DNA of 62,520 nucleotides from Kiritimatiellia bacterium. Its GTDB lineage: Bacteria > Verrucomicrobiota > Kiritimatiellia > RFP12 > UBA3636. Location of the stretch: positions 1 through 62,520 of the forward strand of contig JAEDLN010000002.1 of the NCBI GenBank assembly GCA_016295275.1, written 5' to 3'. The notes beneath the pieces are model-generated. The model had not been told where the DNA came from, did no database searches, and saw only the letters and a list, made by a program, of their open reading frames with translations. Position 1 is the first letter of the stretch. The number at the start of each line of letters is the position of its first letter. Positions 8,377 through 16,397 of this stretch are shown here, piece by piece. A program made the translations under genes and the position numbers.

Positions 8377-9090
8377 TTATGGTTCGGATTCGTCGACGGC
8401 GCGTTTGCGTTCTTCGCGAGGGCAACCGGCTATGACGATGACATACTCTCCCTTGATATCCGGAGAAGGGTACTTTTGGGAAAGATCGGCGAGTGTTCCG
8501 CGATCGACTCGTTCGTGGAGTTTCGTAAGTTCTGCGCAGACGGCTGCGGGGCGAGTTCCTCCGAGCGCCTCGGCGGCAGCGGCGAGTGTCTTGCAAACGC
8601 GATAGGGCGATTCGTAGAGCACCAGCGTGTGCGGAGAGAGGCGTTCATCGGCAAAGAAGCGGTGAAGGGCACCGGGTTTGCGCGGAGGAAAGCCGAGAAA
8701 GGTCCAAGAGGAGGTCGGAAGACCGGAAAGAACGAGTGCGGACAAGACGGCGGATGCGCCAGGCAGGCACGTTACGGGGAGGTTCTCGCCGGCGATGGTA
8801 CGGACGAGGCGGAAACCGGGGTCGCTAATGCCGGGATAACCGGCATCGGAGCAAAGCGCAACATCGCGACCGGCGCGCAGTTCTTTGAGGATTTGTTCGC
8901 CGGCGAACTCTTCATTGCCTTCGCGATAGGAAATCATCCGTTCCGGGCGCGGAATTTCGAAGTGGGACAGAAGTTGCCACGTATGGCGAGTGTCTTCGCA
9001 GGCGATGACGGGTACGGAGCGAAGAACTTCCAGAGCACGGGGCGAGAGATCGCCTAAATTTCCGATGGGGGTTGCGACGAGATAGAGCAT
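8377..9090 (-). CDS. rsmI: 16S rRNA (cytidine-1402-2'-O)-methyltransferase
   Basis: The 237-residue protein methylates the ribose of C1402 in the decoding centre of 16S rRNA using S-adenosylmethionine. It has the tetrapyrrole-methylase fold signatures of RsmI: LYLVATPIGNLGDLSPRA at the N-terminus, ACEDTRHT, ALCSDAGYPGISDPG and LPGASAVLSALVLSGLP. It is shorter than E. coli RsmI (286 residues) and lacks much of the C-terminal extension, which is common. It starts 14 bases after alr on the same strand, so it is translated from the tmk-alr operon. Confidence 0.95.
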   Translation of the reverse strand: MLYLVATPIGNLGDLSPRALEVLRSVPVIACEDTRHTWQLLSHFEIPRPERMISYREGNEEFAGEQILKELRAGRDVALCSDAGYPGISDPGFRLVRTIAGENLPVTCLPGASAVLSALVLSGLPTSSWTFLGFPPRKPGALHRFFADERLSPHTLVLYESPYRVCKTLAAAAEALGGTRPAAVCAELTKLHERVDRGTLADLSQKYPSPDIKGEYVIVIAGCPREERKRAVDESEP

Positions 9091-9104
9091 GGGCAGGCAA
9101 GCGT

Positions 9105-10238
9105 TTAGACAATGTAGTTTCTGCGGACACGGGAACCGATGGCGCAGAGGATTTCATAGGGATGTGTTCCCTTGAGATTTGTCCATGAATCCATTTGAAT
9201 CGATTCGTTTAGCTGTTGTCCGAGACAGACGATTTCCTCGCCTGGTCGGGCATCCGGCACTTGATCGAGCGAGATGGTGGTGTAGTCCATGCAGATCCGA
9301 CCGATGACGGGGCAGTGTTTTCCGCGCAAAAGGAGCGTACCGCGGTTCGAGAGAGCGAGGGGGAGTCCATCGGCATAGCCGGCGGCGACGGTTCCGACCA
9401 GCAGATCGCGCGGACAGATGAAGGTTCGTCCGTAGCCGATGGAGTCGCCGGCCCGGACGTGTCGTACCTGAGCCAAATAAGCCCGAATGGTAAAGATCGG
9501 CTTTACGTGAAGACGCCGATTGCCGAGCGGGTCGAACGAACCGAAGAGGTTGATACCGGTACGGACATGTGTGAAAGGACGTGCGTAGGACTCCGGAACA
9601 TTGTTGATGCCATCGCTGTTGGCGATATGGATCATCGGGAAACGAAGACCCTTGCCCGAAAGAGAAGCGAGCAGTTTTTTGAATTCACCGACCTGCGTAG
9701 CGGTTGGGGCGTCATTGGGAATATTTGCCGTTGGAAAATGCGAGTAGATGCCTTCCGACACGAGATTGGGAAGGGAGGCGATTCGTGGCAGGAGGGCACC
9801 CGCCTCCTCGGGATGGAATCCGACGCGGCTCATGCCCGTATCGATCGCATAGTGGCAGATAGCGGGTTTACCGAGACGGACGGCCGTTGCAGAAACGGCT
9901 TCCGCCTCTGCCAATCCGGCAATTGGAATGCGGAATCCGGCGTTGATCGCGGGCTCGATTTCGTAGGGAAGGAGAGATCCGAGAATGAGAATGGGAATCG
10001 TTCCGCTTGTTGCCTGTTGCGCAACGATTGCCTCCGAAAGCTCAGCCGTTGCAATTGCCGCGGCGCCTTCCGAACCGAGGTGGGAAGCGATTTCGGGGAG
10101 ACCGAGACCGTATGCATTTGCTTTGAGAACGGCGATGACGCCGAGAGGGGGAACAGCCTCGCGGATTTTGCGAAAATTAGCGGATAACGTGGAGAGGTTA
10201 ACGTCGATTGTGACTCGACTGGGGATGATACCGGGCAT
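9105..10238 (-). CDS. alr: Alanine racemase
   Basis: The 377-residue PLP enzyme supplies D-alanine for peptidoglycan. The PLP lysine sits in VLKANAYGLG near residue 39, the catalytic-tyrosine loop reads SIGYGRTF, the region around DTGMSRVGF is typical, and the C-terminal domain has GRICMDYTTISL. Family length is normal. It lies between the AEC transporter gene (51 bases upstream) and rsmI (14 bases downstream) on the minus strand. Confidence 0.95.
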   Translation of the reverse strand: MPGIIPSRVTIDVNLSTLSANFRKIREAVPPLGVIAVLKANAYGLGLPEIASHLGSEGAAAIATAELSEAIVAQQATSGTIPILILGSLLPYEIEPAINAGFRIPIAGLAEAEAVSATAVRLGKPAICHYAIDTGMSRVGFHPEEAGALLPRIASLPNLVSEGIYSHFPTANIPNDAPTATQVGEFKKLLASLSGKGLRFPMIHIANSDGINNVPESYARPFTHVRTGINLFGSFDPLGNRRLHVKPIFTIRAYLAQVRHVRAGDSIGYGRTFICPRDLLVGTVAAGYADGLPLALSNRGTLLLRGKHCPVIGRICMDYTTISLDQVPDARPGEEIVCLGQQLNESIQMDSWTNLKGTHPYEILCAIGSRVRRNYIV

Positions 10239-10289
10239 TTTCAGATAGGCAAAATCATTTTTTGCCGGCGGCGTGCCGGCGGGCGTCTG

Positions 10290-11258
10290 CTAGGGCAACG
10301 GGGGCATCGCCGTTGCGAGCAAAAACGAAAGGGAAATAGCCGAGTAGACTGTCGAAAGAGCTACAGCCGCACCCGAAAGCTCTGCGTCTCCTTTCATGGC
10401 TTGCGCCATCACAAAGGAGGCAACGGCGCATGGACAGGCAAGAAAACCGAGGACGATGAATCGGGATAGAGGGGAGAGTCCGAACAAGGACGACAATAGA
10501 AGACCGCCCAGCGGGCAAACGACCAGTTTCAGAAATGCGGCCCAGTGTCCGGACCGGAATGCGGCTTTGAACTTTGCGACAGAAAGGGAGGAGCCGAGGG
10601 CGATAAGCGATCCCGGGGTTGCCATTTTACCCAGCAAATCGATCGTTTTCGAGGCGGGACCGAAGAGGGTGATATCGAAGCTTTTCCGCAAGAGAAGAAG
10701 AGCCAGGCCGATGAGACAAGCCAAGATGAGCGGATTTTTGAAGACGCCCTTTACGACCTTGAGAAGGCGTTTGCCAAGAGGCGCGGAACGATCTTTCGGC
10801 GTAAGCAGGATGACCGCCATTACGTTGTAGGTGATCAGGCAAGGTGCGAGGGTGATGGCGGCCAGTGCAGCGAGTTGATCAAAATCCGGCCTACCTGTGA
10901 AGGCGAGACACATGACGGGAATGCCGACATATGCGTTATTGCTGCGAAAGACGGACTGGCAAAAGGATGGCCGGGAAAAAGAAGAAATGCCAAGATAGGG
11001 GGCAACGACCCAAGCAATGATTGCGATGAGCAATGTGGAGAGCACCAATACCATTGTAATGGGAAGCCAATCACCCGTAACGTTTGCGGTAGAGATCGAG
11101 CGAACGATCATACAGGGAAGCGCCACCCAAAAAATCAGTTTATTCAGACCTTTCGCCACTTCTTCGGACATGAATTCCGAACGACGGAGCACAACTCCGA
11201 GAATCAGCATGGCGTAGATGGGAAAAAGTGTCGCAAAGACGAATGAAACCGTATGCAT
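10290..11258 (-). CDS. AEC-family (auxin efflux carrier) transporter
   Basis: The 322-residue protein is almost wholly hydrophobic with about ten membrane segments in two halves, matching the AEC/Mem_trans family of secondary transporters. Family features are the early FPIYAMLILGVVLRR helix, the FRSNNAYVGIPV stretch near residue 85, and the closing MAQAMKGDAELSGAAVALSTV segment. Members export or import organic acids such as malate or malonate, or amino-acid-like compounds; the substrate cannot be read from sequence. It is 23 bases after tmk and 51 bases before alr. Confidence 0.88.
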   Translation of the reverse strand: MHTVSFVFATLFPIYAMLILGVVLRRSEFMSEEVAKGLNKLIFWVALPCMIVRSISTANVTGDWLPITMVLVLSTLLIAIIAWVVAPYLGISSFSRPSFCQSVFRSNNAYVGIPVMCLAFTGRPDFDQLAALAAITLAPCLITYNVMAVILLTPKDRSAPLGKRLLKVVKGVFKNPLILACLIGLALLLLRKSFDITLFGPASKTIDLLGKMATPGSLIALGSSLSVAKFKAAFRSGHWAAFLKLVVCPLGGLLLSSLFGLSPLSRFIVLGFLACPCAVASFVMAQAMKGDAELSGAAVALSTVYSAISLSFLLATAMPPLP

Positions 11259-11281
11259 GACAATGGAAATGAAGAGAAGTT

Positions 11282-11932
11282 TCAGACGGAAGCAACGACA
11301 CCGGGAATATCAAGCCGGGTATGGAGAATGCGCCGAATTTCGGCAGAGACGCATTCGATCGGCTGAGTCGCATTCACGATCGCAAAGCGTCCGGGTTCTT
11401 TGCGGGCCATTTCAAGGTAGCCGTCTCGAAGCCGTTGGTGGAAGTCGACGGGTGCACTTTCGATACGATCCTTGTTTCCGGATCGTGCAATGGCTCGTTC
11501 AAGGCCTTTTTGAACGGGAATATCGAGCAGGAAGGTGAGGACGGGAGTAACGGGCCCCGTCGCAAAAGCGTTGAGAACGCGAAGCCGTTCCACGTCGAAA
11601 CCGCGCCCGTAACCTTGATAGGCAAGCGTGGAGTCGGTAAAGCGGTCGAGAACGATCCAATCGCCGCGTTCGAGCGCCGGTGCCAGAACATGACTGCAAA
11701 GTTGTGCGCGAGAGGCGCAGAAGAGGAGGGCTTCCGTTGCATCGCAAAGAGGCTCTTTCGAGAGGTCGTTTTGCAAAAGATCCCGGATGATTTCTCCGGT
11801 TGGGGTTCCGCCCGGTTCGCGCGTTGTCAAAACCCGGATGCCTTTGCTACGCAGATATTCTGTGAGGAGTCGCGCCTGTGTCGATTTTCCGCCGCCTTCG
11901 GGGCCTTCAAAAGTGATGAGTTTGCCAGTCAT
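11282..11932 (-). CDS. tmk: Thymidylate kinase
   Basis: The 216-residue enzyme phosphorylates dTMP to dTDP. The P-loop reads FEGPEGGGKSTQA at the N-terminus, the DRx motif is LDRFTDSTLAYQGYGRG, and the LID region is around RIESAPVDFHQRLRDGY. The start is placed at MTGKLITFEG (11932), as in homologues; the frame is open 13 codons further but without support. It is the first gene of the minus-strand group that continues with the AEC transporter, alr and rsmI. Confidence 0.95.
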   Translation of the reverse strand: MTGKLITFEGPEGGGKSTQARLLTEYLRSKGIRVLTTREPGGTPTGEIIRDLLQNDLSKEPLCDATEALLFCASRAQLCSHVLAPALERGDWIVLDRFTDSTLAYQGYGRGFDVERLRVLNAFATGPVTPVLTFLLDIPVQKGLERAIARSGNKDRIESAPVDFHQRLRDGYLEMARKEPGRFAIVNATQPIECVSAEIRRILHTRLDIPGVVASV

Positions 11933-11985
11933 GGTACAAAAAGGGTAGATGGGAAGCATCGCTCTATCCACTCTAGCATAATTGC

Positions 11986-11997
11986 GGAAACGCTTCC
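11986..11997. promoter_or_regulatory. LacI-type operator-like near-palindrome upstream of tmk
   Basis: GGAAACGCTTCC is one base from the perfect palindrome GGAAACGTTTCC, the general form of LacI/GalR-family operators with a central CG. It lies between the divergent tmk and rseP genes, just upstream of a possible tmk -10 (TATGCT on the minus strand). It may be chance. Confidence 0.2.
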
Positions 11998-12188
11998 ACA
12001 GGTGAATGGTTCGATGGGGCGTCGTGTTATGACGAAGGAGACGCTGCCCAAAGAAATCGGACGGGGAGGCGGATGGTTGACCGACGTCGGCGTCAGGCGC
12101 TATTTCGAGGTCTTTTCACACAGAATGCAATTCATTCATTTGCTCTTTTATATTTCAAATATGAACGTCGGTGGATTCGTGCAATGAG

Positions 12189-12219
12189 TTGCAAAATGGC
12201 TGACATTTGGTAAAATGTC
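12189..12219 (+). promoter_or_regulatory. Promoter of rseP overlapped by an inverted repeat
   Basis: -35 TTGCAA (12189-12194) and -10 TAAAAT (12211-12216) are separated by 16 bases. A 7-bp inverted repeat GACATTT-GGTA-AAATGTC (12202-12219) covers the -10 box, so a repressor bound there would block polymerase. The start codon at 12249 follows a pyrimidine-rich leader with no Shine-Dalgarno. Confidence 0.5.
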
Positions 12220-12248
12220 GGCACATTTTTTCTATTGTTTTCCCATTC

Positions 12249-13688
12249 ATGACAAGTCCTGCGCTTACTCCCTTTCTTGCGAGTCTTTCCTCCCTGTTGG
12301 CGTTTATTCCGCAACTGCTTATTTGGGTAGGGGCTGGCATTGTGGTTTTGCTCTTCTTCGGCATCATCATTATGGTTCACGAAGGCGGGCATTTTCTTGC
12401 GGCACGATTGTTGGGAATGCGTGCGGATGTCTTTTCGCTGGGCTTTGGTCCTGCCCTTTGGAAAAAGAAGATCGGGGAGACCGAGTATCGGATTAGTGCC
12501 ATACCATTTGGCGGATACGTATCGCTTCCGCAGTTGGATCCGGCAGGAATGGAGCATTTGCAAGGAGGCGGGGAAGGGGAGTGTCGGCAAGCCGTCTGGT
12601 GGAAACGGGCTATTTGCGCCTTTGCCGGTCCTTTTTTCAATTTGGTTTTTGCGCTTATATTGGCGCTCATTATCCGGGGGTTGCCTCCGGTTGTCCCGGA
12701 ATCGCTTGATTTTGACGGAGCGGTTGTCGGAATCGTCGAGGAAGCGTCCGATGCCGAGAAATCGGGATTGCGTCCGGGCGACTGTATTTTGACGGTTGCC
12801 GACCAGCCGGTAAAGAATTGGAGCGAATATCGGATTGAAAGCCATCTTTGCGCCGAGTCAAGTCAAATTGAGTTGAGCGTTTCGAACATTTTCGATCATG
12901 TCACGGCGCACATAACGGCTCCGCTCACGAAGAATGAAACCGGCTTTTTCGTCATATCGGGAGCCGTAGAGGCCGTCAGTTGCGTTTTGACGGATGTCAG
13001 TCCCGGTTCAGCCGCTGAAGAAGTCGGCTTGCTGAAAGGCGACATCATCCGGTCCGTGAATGGAAAGCGAATTGTATCGGTACCTTTTTTCCAGCAACTC
13101 GTTCGTCAAAGCGGAGAGCAGCCGCTGGATATCGAGTATCAGCGGGAAAAAGAAACGGGGCGTCTGACGGTGGCACCGAAGCTTATGATTCCGGATGGCG
13201 AGCAAGAGCCACGGCCGATGCTTGGCGTGGCGTTGTATCCGCAGAGCGTCAGTGTGCCGCAGTGGGCAATGTATCGCAATCCGATCGACCAGATTCTGGG
13301 GGACATGCGTGCCATTGGTCGTATTCTCAAGCCGTTGGTGAGTCCGGGCAGTCGTCACAAAGGAGAGGCCGGGCGCATTAGAAAGTCGCTTGGCGGTCCC
13401 GTTATGATTCTGACTTCGATGTGGTGGACGCTGTTTTCCGGTTTGGCGGGAGCATTGGCCTTCGTTCGATATGTCAATGTGAACCTTGCGATTTTGAACT
13501 TGTTGCCGCTTCCGGTTCTTGACGGCGGGCACATTGTTTTTGCGTTGTGGCGGGGCATTTTCCGTCGTGAAATTCCGAAATGCATTGTCACGTTTTTGGT
13601 CAATGTTTTTGCATTTGCCATTATCGGGTTGTTCCTATACCTGACGTTTCAAGATTTTTGGAATTTATCGTTGCTGGTCCGTCGCTAA
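12249..13688 (+). CDS. rseP: Site-2 zinc metalloprotease RseP
   Basis: The 479-residue inner-membrane protease cleaves anti-sigma factors and leftover signal peptides within the membrane. The zinc site HEGGH lies in the first membrane helix region (IIIMVHEGGHFLAARLLGM), and the third ligand is in the LPLPVLDGGH motif near the C-terminus. Two PDZ domains lie between (around LRPGDCILTVADQPVKNW and GLLKGDIIRSVNGKRI). About 450 residues is usual for RseP. The start at 12249 (MTSPALTPF) is chosen because the open frame before it is not conserved. ispG follows 33 bases later. No dxr, bamA or anti-sigma gene is adjacent, unlike the usual proteobacterial setting. Confidence 0.93.
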   Translation: MTSPALTPFLASLSSLLAFIPQLLIWVGAGIVVLLFFGIIIMVHEGGHFLAARLLGMRADVFSLGFGPALWKKKIGETEYRISAIPFGGYVSLPQLDPAGMEHLQGGGEGECRQAVWWKRAICAFAGPFFNLVFALILALIIRGLPPVVPESLDFDGAVVGIVEEASDAEKSGLRPGDCILTVADQPVKNWSEYRIESHLCAESSQIELSVSNIFDHVTAHITAPLTKNETGFFVISGAVEAVSCVLTDVSPGSAAEEVGLLKGDIIRSVNGKRIVSVPFFQQLVRQSGEQPLDIEYQREKETGRLTVAPKLMIPDGEQEPRPMLGVALYPQSVSVPQWAMYRNPIDQILGDMRAIGRILKPLVSPGSRHKGEAGRIRKSLGGPVMILTSMWWTLFSGLAGALAFVRYVNVNLAILNLLPLPVLDGGHIVFALWRGIFRREIPKCIVTFLVNVFAFAIIGLFLYLTFQDFWNLSLLVRR

Positions 13689-13721
13689 GTTCTCATCTGT
13701 TTTTCTTCCTGATCAATCGCC

Positions 13722-14834
13722 ATGAATTCCGTTCGATCACAGTGGCCGGCCGTTTGCAGGCGACGTCCGACAAAAAAGATTCGGTTAGGGACGCTTCAAA
13801 TCGGAGGAGACGCTCCGGTTTCGTTGCAAACGATGGCAAATACGGACACTCGGGACGTAGAAGCCAGTTCGAAAATGGCGCTTGCCTGTTTTGAAGCGGG
13901 TGCGGACATTGTCCGGTTTGCCGTCCTGGATCAAGTCGCGGCCCAAGCTTTGGGCGAGGTCAAGAAACGTGTCGGTTCGCATGTTCTTGTTGCGGACATT
14001 CACTTTGACTATCGTTTGGCATTGGCGTCGCTTGAGGCAGGGGTTGACGGCTTGCGCATCAATCCCGGGAATATTGGAGGAGCCGATCGCGTTCGCATGG
14101 TTGCGGAGGCAGCCAAGGCAAGAGGCGTTCCGATTCGAATCGGCGTAAATGCCGGCTCTCTCGACAAAGAGCTTTTGGCCCGATTTGGCGGTGCGACGCC
14201 GGAAGCGCTTGTCGAAAGTGCTTTGCAAGAAGTTTCTCGTCTGGAAGAAGTCGGATTCGATCAAATCAAGATTTCCGTCAAGGCTTCCGATGTCGGGCGG
14301 ACATTGGCGGCCTATCGTCTTCTTTCAGAGCGGACGGATTATCCGCTTCATTTGGGACTGACCGAGGCCGGGACGCGATTAAACGGAACGGTTGCCTCTT
14401 CGGCGGCCATGGGCATTCTCCTTTCTGAGGGAATCGGCGATACGATTCGCGTTTCTCTGACGGATACGCCGCTTGAGGAAGTCCGTGTCGGTCAAGCGCT
14501 TCTACGGGCGTTAGGACTGCGACAAGCCGGACCCAACGTTACATCCTGCCCGACCTGCGGTCGTACGCAATGCGATCTGATTGGAACGGCTCAACGGGTC
14601 GAGGATGCTTTGGAGCTGTTTTATCGTCAGCATCCGGAAGCCAAGCGTCCGCACATTGCCGTCATGGGATGTGTAGTAAATGGTCCGGGAGAGGCTCGAG
14701 ACGCCGATTTAGCGCTTGTCGGCGGGAAGGACTCGTTCTTTCTGTATAAACAAGGCGTTCGGATCGAGACCTTTCCGGAATCGGAGGCTGTTTCAAAATT
14801 GCTACTTGCATTGAAGGAAATTTGTCATGTGTGA
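13722..14834 (+). CDS. ispG: 4-hydroxy-3-methylbut-2-en-1-yl diphosphate synthase (IspG/GcpE)
   Basis: The 370-residue iron-sulfur enzyme converts methylerythritol cyclodiphosphate to HMBPP in the MEP isoprenoid pathway. The N-terminal TIM barrel shows GGDAPVSLQTMANTDTRD and GLRINPGNIGG. The C-terminal part has the [4Fe-4S] cysteines in SCPTCGRTQCDL and GCVVNGPGEARDADL. It is the compact bacterial form without the extra plant-type domain. The gene overlaps the start of the following sugar transferase by 8 bases, which indicates cotranscription and links isoprenoid carrier supply with envelope synthesis. Confidence 0.95.
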   Translation: MNSVRSQWPAVCRRRPTKKIRLGTLQIGGDAPVSLQTMANTDTRDVEASSKMALACFEAGADIVRFAVLDQVAAQALGEVKKRVGSHVLVADIHFDYRLALASLEAGVDGLRINPGNIGGADRVRMVAEAAKARGVPIRIGVNAGSLDKELLARFGGATPEALVESALQEVSRLEEVGFDQIKISVKASDVGRTLAAYRLLSERTDYPLHLGLTEAGTRLNGTVASSAAMGILLSEGIGDTIRVSLTDTPLEEVRVGQALLRALGLRQAGPNVTSCPTCGRTQCDLIGTAQRVEDALELFYRQHPEAKRPHIAVMGCVVNGPGEARDADLALVGGKDSFFLYKQGVRIETFPESEAVSKLLLALKEICHV

Positions 14835-16353
14835 TCTGAGAAACGAAATGTCAGCGAAGCCGAAAGCATTCAAGTGTCCTTCTTTATTCGAGTCGCTAAT
14901 CGGGATTCCATTTTCCAAGGTTCCTCCGTTTATTGCCTCCAAAGAGGTCGTGTCTGTTACCGCTTTGCGTATTCTTGCCGATGGAGTCAGCGTCTTTCTC
15001 ACCTATTTTATCACTCTGTTTTTGCGACTGAAGGCTTTTCCGGTTCTTTTCCCCTCTTTCTTTTCTCCGATTCCGGAAAAGTTCGTCGATTATTTCAGCG
15101 GCGATTATTTGCTCTTTCTCGGTGCGTTGTGTTTGTCGCTACTCTTAGTCAATGCCTATAATGGGTTGTACGATGTTTTCCATTTGCAAAAAAGACCTTT
15201 GTTGTGGCTTTACTTCGTGTCAAACATCTTTATCTTTCTGTTGCTTGTTCTGTGGCTGTGGTTTGACAAGAACTATTGGCACATGCGTAGCTTCTATGTC
15301 ATTTTCTTTTTCTTGAACCCGACGATTTCGTGTATTATCCGCAGTTCCCTAAATAAGGTTCTAATGGATATCCGGAAGAAAACCGGCCGGTTGTTATTCC
15401 GATCCGTCTTAGTCGGCAATGATGCAGCCGCCCAAAAGATTTTGAAGAAATCGAAAGAATTCCGGCTTTCAAACTACACGATTGTGCGGCATCTGGAAGG
15501 TTTTTCTTCTCCGGAAGAAATCCGGGAAAAACTTCCGCCGATTTTGCAGCAAGAAAAAGCTTCCTTCATCGTTTTTCTGATGAAGCCGAATGAGGCTCTA
15601 TCAACCGAGATCATCAATGTTGCCGCCGCGCATCATATCGGGGTTCTGTTGCCGATGCCGGCATATTTCAACATTGTCAATCCGTTTTCCTACAACGATT
15701 TCATCAAAGGGAAGGCTCTCCTACACTTCAATCCATTGGTTTTCGGGGTTGCCGAATCGAGGATTCGAGCAGTTTTGGAACGGATTGGGGCTGCAGTCGC
15801 TTTACTCGTTCTCTCGCCGCTGTTTCTTTTGGTCGCCATTCTAATCAAGTTGGATTCCAAAGGACCGGTTTTCTTTTTCCAGGAACGATACGGGAAGGAC
15901 TGCAAACGATTCCGTATGTGCAAGTTCCGGACGATGTGCAACGACGCCGAGTCGAAGCTGGAATCGTTGCGTTGCAAAAACGAGACAGATGGCGCACTTT
16001 TCAAAATGAAAGACGATCCGCGCGTCACGAAGGTTGGTCGTTTGTTGCGTACGACGAGTCTAGACGAGCTTCCCCAGCTGATCAATATTTTTCGGGGAGA
16101 AATGCGCTTTGTCGGTCCGCGTCCGCTTCCTTGCCGCGATTTGGATCCGTATCTGGAGAAATGGCAGATCAAGCGTCAGCTTGTCGCACCCGGATTGACC
16201 TGCATTTGGCAGACATGCGGGCGGAGTGACATAGGGTTTGACATCATGGCCGTGTTGGACATTTGGTATGCGCACAATCGCACCTTCTGGCTAGACTGCC
16301 ACATTATTCTACGAACATTTTATACGGTTCTTTTCTGCCGCGGCTCGTATTGA
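14827..16353 (+). CDS. Second polyprenyl glycosylphosphotransferase (WbaP/CpsE-like)
   Basis: The 508-residue protein has the same three-part plan as the minus-strand paralogue at 4259-5749: five N-terminal membrane helices, a central nucleotide-binding-like domain (VLVGNDAAAQKILKKS), and a C-terminal bacterial sugar transferase domain with KLDSKGPVFFFQERYGKD, KFRTMCNDAESK, LDELPQLINIFRGE and FVGPRPLPCRDL. It should load a hexose-1-phosphate onto undecaprenyl phosphate. The ATG at 14827 overlaps ispG; an in-frame ATG at 14848 is possible. The two paralogues differ strongly in sequence, so they probably serve different glycans. Confidence 0.9.
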   Translation: MCDLRNEMSAKPKAFKCPSLFESLIGIPFSKVPPFIASKEVVSVTALRILADGVSVFLTYFITLFLRLKAFPVLFPSFFSPIPEKFVDYFSGDYLLFLGALCLSLLLVNAYNGLYDVFHLQKRPLLWLYFVSNIFIFLLLVLWLWFDKNYWHMRSFYVIFFFLNPTISCIIRSSLNKVLMDIRKKTGRLLFRSVLVGNDAAAQKILKKSKEFRLSNYTIVRHLEGFSSPEEIREKLPPILQQEKASFIVFLMKPNEALSTEIINVAAAHHIGVLLPMPAYFNIVNPFSYNDFIKGKALLHFNPLVFGVAESRIRAVLERIGAAVALLVLSPLFLLVAILIKLDSKGPVFFFQERYGKDCKRFRMCKFRTMCNDAESKLESLRCKNETDGALFKMKDDPRVTKVGRLLRTTSLDELPQLINIFRGEMRFVGPRPLPCRDLDPYLEKWQIKRQLVAPGLTCIWQTCGRSDIGFDIMAVLDIWYAHNRTFWLDCHIILRTFYTVLFCRGSY

Positions 16354-16397
16354 TTTGACGGCGATTGTTTTCAAAGCCGTTGTCTGGTTTCCGGTTC

